A stretch of 64,000 bases of DNA from Lysobacterales bacterium 66-474 (GTDB taxonomy: Bacteria; Pseudomonadota; Gammaproteobacteria; Xanthomonadales; Rhodanobacteraceae): NCBI GenBank assembly GCA_001899805.1, contig MKWP01000007.1:1-64000 (forward strand). Reading direction: 5' to 3'. The notes below the pieces were generated by a model, which saw only the letters and a program-made list of their open reading frames with translations, made no database searches and was not told where the DNA came from. Position numbers and translations under genes: made by a program. Shown here piece by piece: positions 45,395-53,166 of this stretch (its first letter is position 1; each line of letters opens with the position of its first letter).

Positions 45395-45610
45395 ATGCCC
45401 AGCGTCAAAGTCCGCGAGAACGAGCCCTTCGAAATCGCCCTGCGCCGCTTCAAGCGCACCTGCGAGAAGGCCGGCGTGCTCGCCGAAACGCGCAAGCGCG
45501 AGTTTTACGAGAAGCCGACCCAGGAACGCAAGCGCAAGCGCGCCGCGGCGGTGAAGCGCCACCTGCGCCGGGTTTCGCGCGAAGTCACGCGCCGCAAACG
45601 CCTGTACTGA
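45395..45610 (+). CDS. rpsU: 30S ribosomal protein S21
   Basis: A 71-residue, highly basic ribosomal protein ([41 protein letters not shown] helix) that helps mRNA engagement on the 30S subunit. A GGAG ribosome site precedes the ATG. The order rpsU-yqeY is conserved, with dnaG and rpoD usually next; here these do not follow. Confidence 0.97.
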   Translation: MPSVKVRENEPFEIALRRFKRTCEKAGVLAETRKREFYEKPTQERKRKRAAAVKRHLRRVSREVTRRKRLY

Positions 45611-45632
45611 TCGACGCGTTGTTCGTATTCCG

Positions 45633-45670
45633 ACGGCCGGCCCCGCCCCGCGGCGCCGGCCGTTTCGCGT
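45633..45670 (+). terminator. probable terminator after rpsU
   Basis: ACGGCCGGC (45633-45641) pairs with GCCGGCCGT (45655-45663) around a C-rich loop, followed by TTCGCGTTT. It lies 23 bases after the rpsU stop. The T-run is interrupted, so termination may be partial and leave some read-through to yqeY. Confidence 0.65.
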
Positions 45671-45711
45671 TTGGAACACACCACCACCGAAAATATCACC
45701 AAGGATTTCTG

Positions 45712-45776
45712 CCCCCTTGAGTCAAGGGGGCGGGCACGCGCTCGTGAAACGAGTGCGTGACAGGGGTTGTGGGAGA
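45712..45776. repeat. dispersed CCCCCTTGA-G-TCAAGGGGG element, copy 2
   Basis: The same perfect palindrome as at 17300 (here 45712-45730) is followed by GGGGTTGTGGGAGA near 45764-45777. It sits between rpsU and yqeY, in the only spacer where dnaG-like genes would be separated in related genomes. It adds a second hairpin after the rpsU terminator. Confidence 0.75.
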
Positions 45777-45842
45777 ATCGACGCTGCATGAGTTGCCAGC
45801 GTCGCCAAGAGCGCATTCATCAGGAATCGATCGGAGTTTTCA

Positions 45843-46292
45843 ATGAGCGACCTCAAGGCCCGCATCACCGAAGACATGAAAGCCGCGATGAAGGGCGGCG
45901 ACAAGCCGCGCCTCGGCGTGATCCGCTTGATCCTGGCCGCGCTGAAGCAACGCGAGGTGGATGAGCGCATCGTGCTCGACGACACCCAGGTGCTGCACAC
46001 GCTGGAAAAGATGCTGAAGCAGCGCCGCGATTCGATCACGCAATACGAGGCCGCGCGGCGTGAGGACCTGGCGGCGCAGGAACGCTTCGAGATCGGCGTG
46101 ATCGAAGCCTACCTGCCGAAGCAGTTGAGCGACTCCGAGCTCGACGCGCTGGTCGCACAATGCATCGCCGATGCCGGCGCCACCTCGCCGCGCGACATGG
46201 GCAAGGTGATGGCGCTGCTGAAGGAACGCGCGGCCGGACGCGCCGACATGGGCGCGCTGTCGCAACGCGTGAAGGCAAGACTCGCGGGCTGA
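45843..46292 (+). CDS. GatB/YqeY domain-containing protein
   Basis: A 149-residue YqeY-family protein: MSDLKARITEDMKAAMKGGD, RLGVIRLILAALKQREVDER, FEIGVIEAYLPKQLSDSELD and DMGKVMALLKERAAGRADMG. It corresponds to the tRNA-binding tail domain of GatB and may assist tRNA-dependent amidation; the exact role is unknown. A conserved neighbour of rpsU. Confidence 0.93.
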   Translation: MSDLKARITEDMKAAMKGGDKPRLGVIRLILAALKQREVDERIVLDDTQVLHTLEKMLKQRRDSITQYEAARREDLAAQERFEIGVIEAYLPKQLSDSELDALVAQCIADAGATSPRDMGKVMALLKERAAGRADMGALSQRVKARLAG

Positions 46293-46565
46293 CATCGCGG
46301 TACCACGCCGCACGCGGGCCTGAAACCCGACCAGCGTATGCGCCGGCGGCTGCCGGTCCATGCAGCGGAGCGCGTGGCGCCACTTCATCGCGTGCACGTC
46401 CTTGACGCACCGCGCGTCGCGGATCGAATCGCGCAACGCCACCACATGCTGCGCGCAAAGCATCCGGAAAGGTGACGGGGCTACCCTGCCGGCGCCGGCT
46501 TTCCAGCGGCTTTCGCCCTCGCAAGCCGTTCCGGATTGTGTTCAGCCGTTACACTGCCCGAGCTC
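46293..46565. other. spacer without a recognisable gene
   Basis: These 273 bp lie between yqeY and the efflux operon. A minus-strand frame (start near 46463) encodes HMLCAQHVVALRDSIRDA-like and KWRHALRCMDRQPPAHTL-like stretches. They read like a decayed gene, but there is no ribosome site or family match. No terminator or clear promoter was seen. This is where dnaG would be expected in related genomes. Confidence 0.35.
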
Positions 46566-48038
46566 ATGCCCGCATCCCCGTGCCTTTTCCAGCGACCGCT
46601 TCTGCGCGCACTGACCGTGGCCGTGCTGGGCGCCGCGTTGGGTGCCTGCGTCAGTGTCGAAGTGCCGAAACTGCCGGCCGGCGACTTGCCCGCGCATTGG
46701 CGCAACGCATCGCCCGAACTCGGCGCGAAACCGGATCTCACCGGCTGGTGGAAGCACTTCGACGACCCCGAACTGGACGCGCTGGTCGAGCGGGCCTTGC
46801 ACGACAACCTCGACGTGCAGCAGGCGGCCTGGAAACTGCGCGCGGCGCGCGCGCTGGAGGACGCATCCACCGCGACCTTCCGGCCCCATCTCGGCTTCAA
46901 TACCATCGAACAACCCAACCCCGAGAACACCGCCAGCTACTTCCAGGCGGGGTTCGACGCGACCTGGGAGCTCGGGCTGTTCGGCCGCGGTGACGCCAAC
47001 GCGCACCTCGCCGCAGCCAACAGCGGCGCGGCCGAGGCGGAACTGCAATCCGCGCGGGTGTCGCTGGTGGCCGAGGTGGTGCGCGAATACCTGCAATTGC
47101 GCGCGGCGCAGCGCGGCGCAGCGCTGCTCGGCGCAGCCGCCGAGGCAACACACGAGAAGTTGGAGCTGCTGCGCGTGCAGGAACGCCTGCAGCTGGCATC
47201 CAGGCTGGAAGTCGAACAGGCGGCAGTGACGGCGGCCAAGGCCGCGGCGCAACTTGCCGACCCGCAAGCCGCGATCGCACAGCACGCGCAAGCGTTGGCG
47301 CTGTTGCTCGGGAAAAGCGAACCCGATCCGGCGTGGCTGGCCGCGAAACCATTGCCGCGGCTCGTCGCGGGCAATGTCGATTCGCTGCCGGCCGACCTCC
47401 TGCGCACGCGCCCCGAAATCCGTTACGCCGAAACCGAGGTATTGAAGGCCGCGGGCGAACTGGGCATCGCCAGGGCCGACATGTATCCGCACTTCGCATT
47501 GGGCAGTTCGCTGACCTTCGCGGCGCTGGTCAAGGGCCGTACCCGGTTGGGTGACGTCAACAACACTTTTTCGATAGGGCCGATCATCAACATTCCATTG
47601 TTCGACTGGGGCCAGCGCCGCGCGGTCCGCGATGCACGCGAGGACCAGCTGCAGGCCGCGCTGCTGGCATACCGGCAGGCCGTGCTGCAGGGTGCGGCGG
47701 AAGTCGAGGGCGACCTCGCCTCGCTGCATGCGTCCGCGCAAAAGGTGCGGCACGCGGACGCCGCGTCCACGGCCTCGCAAGGCAGCATGGAACTGAGCGA
47801 GAAGCTGCGGAGCCTGGGCCAGGCCGATGGCCTGCAACTGGCCGACGCGCAACTCGCACTCACCGAATCCGAACTCGACCGCGAACAGGCGCGACTCGCG
47901 CACGGGCTTGCGTTCGTCGCCTTGTACAAGGCGCTGGGCGGCGCGCCATTGCCGAAACCGAATGCGGATTGTCCATCCCCCTTGAGTCAAGGGGGTGGTT
48001 CGACGCGGAACGCGGAGAACGGGGGTTGTGGAGAGTGA
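46566..48038 (+). CDS. NodT/OprM-type outer-membrane efflux lipoprotein
   Basis: A 490-residue TolC-family channel subunit. The lipobox LGAC (Cys ~21) indicates an N-terminal lipid anchor. Then come LTGWWKHFDDPELDALVERAL, the first repeat ATWELGLFGRGDANAH, and the second IPLFDWGQRRAVRDAREDQL with VEGDLASLHA. It forms the outer part of a tripartite exporter with the following three genes. The ATG at 46566 fits; a GTG at 46536 is possible. The last ~20 residues (CPSPLSQGGGSTRNAENGG) come from a palindromic repeat. Confidence 0.9.
   Translation: MPASPCLFQRPLLRALTVAVLGAALGACVSVEVPKLPAGDLPAHWRNASPELGAKPDLTGWWKHFDDPELDALVERALHDNLDVQQAAWKLRAARALEDASTATFRPHLGFNTIEQPNPENTASYFQAGFDATWELGLFGRGDANAHLAAANSGAAEAELQSARVSLVAEVVREYLQLRAAQRGAALLGAAAEATHEKLELLRVQERLQLASRLEVEQAAVTAAKAAAQLADPQAAIAQHAQALALLLGKSEPDPAWLAAKPLPRLVAGNVDSLPADLLRTRPEIRYAETEVLKAAGELGIARADMYPHFALGSSLTFAALVKGRTRLGDVNNTFSIGPIINIPLFDWGQRRAVRDAREDQLQAALLAYRQAVLQGAAEVEGDLASLHASAQKVRHADAASTASQGSMELSEKLRSLGQADGLQLADAQLALTESELDREQARLAHGLAFVALYKALGGAPLPKPNADCPSPLSQGGGSTRNAENGGCGE
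47977..48034. repeat. dispersed CCCCCTTGA-G-TCAAGGGGG element, copy 3
   Basis: The perfect palindrome lies at 47977-47995 and the G-rich end GGGGGTTGTGGAGA at 48020-48034. This copy is entirely inside the 3' end of the outer-membrane factor gene. It also supplies the GGAG and the bases around the GTG start of the ABC permease gene, so it forms the junction of two overlapping genes. Confidence 0.75.
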
Positions 48039-49159
48039 TCCCGCTCGCGCGCAAAACCCTGCTGCACGAATGGCGACGTTTCCTGCCCGCGATGGTGGCG
48101 GTGGCGTTCTCGGGGGTGCTGTTGCTGATGCAGGCGGCACTGGTGTTCGGCATCTTCGGTTCCACGGCCGTGTACATCACCGCCTCCAATGCCGACCTGT
48201 GGGTCGGCTTTCCCGGCACGCAGAGCATCGAACTCGGGCGTCCGATCACGCCCGCCGCACGCACCGCGCTGTTGATGGATCACGGCGTCGCGCGCGTGGA
48301 ACCGTTCGCGTGGGTGGATGGCGACTGGCGCGGACCGGCCGGCACCGGCGGCGTGTCGGTGTTCGTGTCGGGCATCAGCACCGGGCCCGACGGCATGATT
48401 TTTTCCGACGTGCTCGGCGCCGCCCAGCGCGCGTCGTTGAAGGAGCCGTTCGCGGTGATCGTCGATCGCAGCGACCTGCCCAAGCTCGGCGTGCCGATCG
48501 GCGGGCAGGCGCTGATCAACGGCAAGCTGGTGCGCATCGTCGGCACCGCGCGCGGGATCCGCGCGCTGGGTGGGGTGAACGTGGTGGCGTCGCTGGATAC
48601 CGCGCGCGCGCTCGACAGCGACACCGGCGGCAGCGAAGTCGCGTACTACGTCGCGAAGCTGAAGCCGGGCGCAGACGCCGATGCGGTGGCCGCACGCGTC
48701 GATGCCTCGGCACACGGGTACGCGGCGTGGACCGCTTCGAGTTTCGCGCGCCGCGCGGTGTTCTACTGGATGTTCCAGACCGGTGCGGGGCTCGGCGTGA
48801 TCTTCCTCGCGATAGTGGTGTTCATCGTCGGCGCGATCATCACCAGCCAGACCCTGATGGGCGCGATCGCGGGTTCGGTGCGCGAATACGCGACCCTGCA
48901 CGCGCTGGGCGTGGGCCTGGGTTCGCTGCGTCGGGTAGTGCTGGAACAGGCGACATGGATCGGCGTATGCGGCCTGGTCGCGGGCGTGTTGTTGAGCCTC
49001 GGCCTGATTGGCCTCGCCAGGTTGCAGGACGTGCCGGTGGCATTGAACCTGCCGGCGTGGATCGCCTGCGCGGCGCTGGTGATGTGCATCGCGCTGGTGT
49101 CCGGCGTGGCCGCGGTGCGCGCCTTGCGGAGCGCCGACCCGGCGTTGCTGCTGCGATGA
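48035..49159 (+). CDS. ABC transporter permease, FtsX/DevC type
   Basis: A 374-residue permease with one N-terminal helix (FLPAMVAVAFSGVLLLMQAA), a large extracytoplasmic MacB-like domain, and three C-terminal helices (VIFLAIVVFIVGAIITSQT, WIGVCGLVAGVLLSLGLIGL, WIACAALVMCIALVSGVAAV). The DevC/MacB-like design transmits motion to an adaptor rather than forming a channel. The GTG at 48035 overlaps the preceding stop (GTGA); the open frame extends upstream into repeat DNA. The transported substrate is unknown. Confidence 0.88.
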   Translation: MIPLARKTLLHEWRRFLPAMVAVAFSGVLLLMQAALVFGIFGSTAVYITASNADLWVGFPGTQSIELGRPITPAARTALLMDHGVARVEPFAWVDGDWRGPAGTGGVSVFVSGISTGPDGMIFSDVLGAAQRASLKEPFAVIVDRSDLPKLGVPIGGQALINGKLVRIVGTARGIRALGGVNVVASLDTARALDSDTGGSEVAYYVAKLKPGADADAVAARVDASAHGYAAWTASSFARRAVFYWMFQTGAGLGVIFLAIVVFIVGAIITSQTLMGAIAGSVREYATLHALGVGLGSLRRVVLEQATWIGVCGLVAGVLLSLGLIGLARLQDVPVALNLPAWIACAALVMCIALVSGVAAVRALRSADPALLLR

Positions 49160-49878
49160 GCGCATTGGTCGCCAGCGACCTTTACATGGGTTACACCAGC
49201 GGCAAGCTGCGCACGGAAATCCTGCGCGGGCTGTCGCTCTCCGTCGATGCCGGACAGTTGACCTTGATCGCCGGACCGTCGGGCTGCGGCAAGAGCACGC
49301 TGCTTTCGATCCTTTCGGGCCTGCAACGCCCGGATGCCGGCAGCGTGATCGCGCTGGGCGAAGACCTGTGGCGCGGCGACCGCCGTGCCCTCGACGCTTT
49401 CCGGTTGCAACACACCGGCTTCGTGTTCCAGGGTTTCAACCTGTTTCCCGCACTCACCGCGCTGGAACAGGTGATGTTGCCGCTGGGCTACATGGGCGTG
49501 GATGATCGGGCCGCGGAAACGCGCGGTCGCGCCACGCTGGATGAGGTCGGACTGTCCGACCGCATGCACCTGCTGCCGGCGGAACTTTCCGGCGGCGAAA
49601 AGCAACGCGTCGCGATCGCACGCGCATTGGTCAAGCAACCCGAACTTTTTTTCGCCGACGAGCCCACCAGCGCGTTGGACGCCGCCAACGGCCAGGTCGT
49701 GATCGACACCCTGCGCCGCATCGCGCACGAGCACGCCACCACCGTGCTGTGCGTCAGCCACGACCCGCGCCTGGTCACCCACGCCGACCGCGTGCTGGAA
49801 ATGGAAGATGGCAGGATACTGAATGACCGGCGCGTGCCGCACGACGAGCCCGCGCCCGAACCGGAGAAGGCATCGTGA
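49156..49878 (+). CDS. ABC transporter ATP-binding protein, DevA/LolD type
   Basis: A 240-residue ATPase: Walker A GPSGCGKSTLL, Q-loop FQGFNLFPAL, signature LSGGEKQRVAIARAL, Walker B LFFADEPTSALD, and the H-loop CVSHDPRL. It belongs to the MacB/LolD/DevA group, which partners FtsX-like permeases. The start overlaps the permease stop by 4 bases. Confidence 0.93.
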   Translation: MSALVASDLYMGYTSGKLRTEILRGLSLSVDAGQLTLIAGPSGCGKSTLLSILSGLQRPDAGSVIALGEDLWRGDRRALDAFRLQHTGFVFQGFNLFPALTALEQVMLPLGYMGVDDRAAETRGRATLDEVGLSDRMHLLPAELSGGEKQRVAIARALVKQPELFFADEPTSALDAANGQVVIDTLRRIAHEHATTVLCVSHDPRLVTHADRVLEMEDGRILNDRRVPHDEPAPEPEKAS

Positions 49879-50783
49879 AATCGCATCGCTGCATCGGCGC
49901 CGCGCTCGCCGCGTTGGCATTGGCCCTGGGCGGGTGTTCGGACGGTTCGCACACCGCGGCGGACAGTGCGCGATCGTCGCCATGGCTGGCCATGGCGCGC
50001 GGCAAGGTTGCCGTCGAGGGCGGCATGGTGTTGGTGGCGGCACGCAGCGACGGCGTGGTCGAGTCGGTGGCGGCGAAGCAGGGCGACAGCGTGAAGCAGG
50101 GCGCGGTGTTGGCCGCGCTCGATCCGCGCGCGGCCAGGATCGCGGTGGCGGCGGCGCAGGCCGGCGTCGCACAGGCCAAGGCGCAACTTTCCGAATTGCA
50201 GGTGTCCCTGAAGCAAGCCGGGCAACGCGCACCGCGCATCGCCGCCGCCGCCAAGGCCGGCGCAGCCAGCGGCGATGCCGCTGCACAGGCGCGCGACGCG
50301 CTGGCGTCGCTGCAGGCGAAACACGCCGCCGCGCAGGCCGAACTGGACGCCGCACAACAGAAGCTCGCCGCGGCGAGGCTCGAGCTCGATTCCACCACCC
50401 TGCGCGCGCCGGTCGCGGGCACCATCGTGACCCGGCACATCGCGGTCGGGCAATCCGTGTCGGCGGCATCGGGCCAGCCGCTGTTCGAACTGCTGCCCGA
50501 GCGTCCGCGCATCGTGCAGGCCCAGATCGACGTGGACGCGGTCGGCACGATCCATGCCGGCATGCACGCCGAGGTGGTCCGCGATTCGGGAGCGGGGCCG
50601 GTGTACCAGGCCACCGTGACGTGGGTGGGACAGGTGCTGCAACCGGCCAGCCTGACCCAGGACCCGCTGGAACGCGCGCTCGCGAACGACGTCGATTGCA
50701 CGCTGGAATTGGCGCCGGCGCAGCCCGGGGTCGAACCGCTCAGGATTGGACAGCGGGTGCTGGTCAGGTTCCCCCGGCGTTGA
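49875..50783 (+). CDS. HlyD-family periplasmic adaptor (lipoprotein)
   Basis: A 302-residue membrane-fusion protein. The lipobox LGGC (about residue 21) suggests lipid anchoring. The biotinyl-lipoyl halves (VEGGMVLVAARSDGVVESVA and TLRAPVAGTIVTRHIAVGQ) flank an Ala-rich coiled-coil hairpin (residues ~90-165), followed by a beta-barrel. It links the permease-ATPase pair to the outer-membrane factor. GTG start, 4-base overlap with the ATPase stop: all four genes overlap, so this is one operon. Confidence 0.9.
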   Translation: MKSHRCIGAALAALALALGGCSDGSHTAADSARSSPWLAMARGKVAVEGGMVLVAARSDGVVESVAAKQGDSVKQGAVLAALDPRAARIAVAAAQAGVAQAKAQLSELQVSLKQAGQRAPRIAAAAKAGAASGDAAAQARDALASLQAKHAAAQAELDAAQQKLAAARLELDSTTLRAPVAGTIVTRHIAVGQSVSAASGQPLFELLPERPRIVQAQIDVDAVGTIHAGMHAEVVRDSGAGPVYQATVTWVGQVLQPASLTQDPLERALANDVDCTLELAPAQPGVEPLRIGQRVLVRFPRR

Positions 50784-50910
50784 CCCGGCCTCGCCCGGCC
50801 GCCGGGATTTCCATTCAGGGTCCGGCCAGCCGGGGAAAGCGTTCGGAAAGCCTGCGGCGCTAGAATCGACGCCACTTCGCGCCCCCCGCACCTTTTCCGA
50901 AGGATTTCCC

Positions 50911-51612
50911 GTGACCCAATGGAACATCCTGTGCGACTTCGACGGCACCATCTCCGTCGAGGACGTCACGGACTCCCTGCTCGATCGTTTCGCGCCGCCC
51001 GAATGGCAGGTGCTGGAACGCGATTGGCGCGCCGGCAAGATCGGTTCGGCCGAGTGCATGGCCGGACAGGTCGCGTTGCTGGACGCCTCGCGCGAGGAAA
51101 TCGACGACCATCTCGCGGGCCTGCGCATCGATCCCGCGTTTCCGCAATTCGTGGAAGCGGTGTTCGCCGCAGGCTCCACGCTGCGGGTGGTCAGCGATGG
51201 CCTCGATTATGCGATCCGCGCGATCCTGCGCCGTTACCGCCTCGATCACCTGCCGGTGCTCGCCAATCGCCTGGTGCCCTCCGCGCCGCGCCGCTGGCAA
51301 CTGGAGACGCCGTTCTCCGACCCGCATTGCCGGATCGGCAGCGGCCATTGCAAATGCGCCAGCGCGGTGCGTGAACACAACCGCCACCACCGCGTGCTGC
51401 TGGTGGGCGACGGCGCTTCCGATTACTGCGCCGCCGGCGAAGCCGACTACGTGTTCGCCAAGCATCGCCTGATCGAGCACTGCCGCCACGCGGCCATCCC
51501 GCATACCTCGATCGTCGGTTTCGCCGACGCGATCGGCCTGCTTCCCGCATTGCTGGCCGGCAAGCTGCACACGCCGCGGCGCGTGTTGATGCCGGAAGCC
51601 GCCACCCGCTGA
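50911..51612 (+). CDS. MtnX-like HAD-IB family phosphatase
   Basis: A 233-residue haloacid-dehalogenase phosphatase: nucleophile motif CDFDGTISVEDVTD (DxD), TLRVVSDGLDYAIRAIL (motif II), and VLLVGDGASDYCAA (motif IV). A pair of cysteines, GSGHCKCAS, matches the MtnX-like subgroup. MtnX acts in methionine salvage, but no other mtn gene is nearby. It starts at GTG 50911, after GAAGGA, and is followed 18 bp later by an aminotransferase, suggesting a joint pathway. Confidence 0.85.
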   Translation: MTQWNILCDFDGTISVEDVTDSLLDRFAPPEWQVLERDWRAGKIGSAECMAGQVALLDASREEIDDHLAGLRIDPAFPQFVEAVFAAGSTLRVVSDGLDYAIRAILRRYRLDHLPVLANRLVPSAPRRWQLETPFSDPHCRIGSGHCKCASAVREHNRHHRVLLVGDGASDYCAAGEADYVFAKHRLIEHCRHAAIPHTSIVGFADAIGLLPALLAGKLHTPRRVLMPEAATR

Positions 51613-51630
51613 TACCCGAAGGGTTTGTCC

Positions 51631-53016
51631 ATGAACACCGTGAAAGCCGAGGCCGCCGAGGCTTCTTCCGCCAACGCGCAACTGGTCGCCGGGCTCGACA
51701 CCGCCACCAGCGGGGAACTGTTCGAGGCTGCGTGCCGGCTGATCCCGGGCGGCGTCAACAGCACCGCGCGCGCGACCTGGTCGGGCTGGACGCCGTACCC
51801 GCTGTTCGTCAAGGACGGCAAGGGTTCGCACCTGACCGACGTGGACGGCAACCAGTACATCGACTACCTGCTCGGGCTGGGCCCGATGTTGCTCGGCCAT
51901 CGTCCGCCGCGCGTGACGCAGGCGGTGGTCGATTTCATCCAGAACCGCGGCACCATCTTCGCGCTGCCGACCGCCGACGAGGCGCGCCTCGCGCAAAAGA
52001 TCGTCGACGCGATCCCGGGGGTGGATCAGGTGCGCCTGTGCAACACCGGCACCGAGGCGGTGATGTACGCGACGCGACTGGCGCGCGCGTTCACCGGCCG
52101 CAACAGGATCATCCGCTTCGAAGGCATGTACCACGGTTTTTCAGACGCCATCTACTGGAGCAAGCACCCGGCGCTCGACAAGGCCGGCCCCGACGCGCAC
52201 CCGGTACCGGTGCCGCAGGGCCCCGGCTTGCCCAAGGGTGTCGAGGAAAACCTCATCATCCTGCCGTGGAACGACGCGGACCTGCTGGCCGAGACGCTCG
52301 AACGCGAAGGCAACGATATCGCCGCGGTGCTCACCGAACCCGTGATGTGCAACACCGGCTGCATCCTGCCGCGGCCGGGTTACCTCGAAGCGATGCGCGA
52401 GCTGACCGCGCGTCACGGCGTCGTGCTGATCTTCGACGAGGTCATCACCGGTTTCCGCCTCGGCCTCGCCGGCGCGCAAGGGCGACTCGGCATCAAGCCC
52501 GACCTGTCGGTATTCGCGAAAGGCATCGGTGGCGGCTTCCCGGTCGCGGCGCTGGGCGGGCGCGCCGACATCATGGCGCTGGTCGCCCGCGGCAAGGTTT
52601 CGATGGCCGGAACCTACAGCGCCAACGGCATCGCCATCGCGGCCGCCAACGCGGCGCTGGACGAACTGGCGGCACCGGGCGTGTTCGAAAGGCTCGACGC
52701 GGTCTCCGATGCGTTGCGGCTCGGACTGGACAAGATCCTGAAAGACGCCGGCCTGCCCGCGTACGTCGTGGGCCTGGGCCCGCTGATGCAGGTGTGGTTC
52801 GCGAAGGGGCCGATCCACAACTACCGCGACGCCGAACGCCACGCCGACCAGGACACCTTCCGGCGCTGGTGGGAAGGCATGCTCGGCGAGGGCGTGCTGT
52901 TCCATCCCGGTGCCTACGAGAACCTGTTCGTGTCGACCGCGCACACGCATGCCGACGTGACCGCGACGCTCGATGCGGCGAAACGGGTCGCCGCGGAGCT
53001 CGCGCGCACCGCCTGA
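51631..53016 (+). CDS. class III aminotransferase, GSA-aminomutase-like
   Basis: A 461-residue PLP enzyme with the HemL-like layout: ACRLIPGGVNSTAR, YIDYLLGLGPMLLGH, CNTGTEAVMYATRLARAFTG, FEGMYHGFSD, LIFDEVITGFRLG, the PLP-binding Lys in FAKGIGGGFPVAA, and AGTYSANGIAIAAANA. It is longer than HemL (~427) and has MCNTGCILP where HemL has VxGNMGxxxP-like, so I favour a specialised aminotransferase over the haem enzyme. GAAGGG precedes the ATG. Paired with the HAD phosphatase. Confidence 0.85.
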   Translation: MNTVKAEAAEASSANAQLVAGLDTATSGELFEAACRLIPGGVNSTARATWSGWTPYPLFVKDGKGSHLTDVDGNQYIDYLLGLGPMLLGHRPPRVTQAVVDFIQNRGTIFALPTADEARLAQKIVDAIPGVDQVRLCNTGTEAVMYATRLARAFTGRNRIIRFEGMYHGFSDAIYWSKHPALDKAGPDAHPVPVPQGPGLPKGVEENLIILPWNDADLLAETLEREGNDIAAVLTEPVMCNTGCILPRPGYLEAMRELTARHGVVLIFDEVITGFRLGLAGAQGRLGIKPDLSVFAKGIGGGFPVAALGGRADIMALVARGKVSMAGTYSANGIAIAAANAALDELAAPGVFERLDAVSDALRLGLDKILKDAGLPAYVVGLGPLMQVWFAKGPIHNYRDAERHADQDTFRRWWEGMLGEGVLFHPGAYENLFVSTAHTHADVTATLDAAKRVAAELARTA

Positions 53017-53166
53017 CTGGTCGTGTCCGCAATGCGGCGTCCCCGTGCAGGGCATCGGGGGCGGCGTCATGCGCGCCGAAGCATAAGCGCATAGCAGTCC
53101 ATCCTTTCCGCGGAACGACATGCGCGGCGTACCTTGCAGCCTCCGCCGCCGCACGCCGTTCCCGTC

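Noticed and set aside
46293..46565. A small minus-strand gene with a Cys/His-rich product
   Set aside because: No ribosome site, no known family, and it runs antisense into yqeY. At most it is a decayed gene.
51631..53016. Assigning hemL to the class III aminotransferase
   Set aside because: It is longer than HemL, differs around the active site and is paired with a HAD phosphatase. The name would be unsafe without phylogeny.
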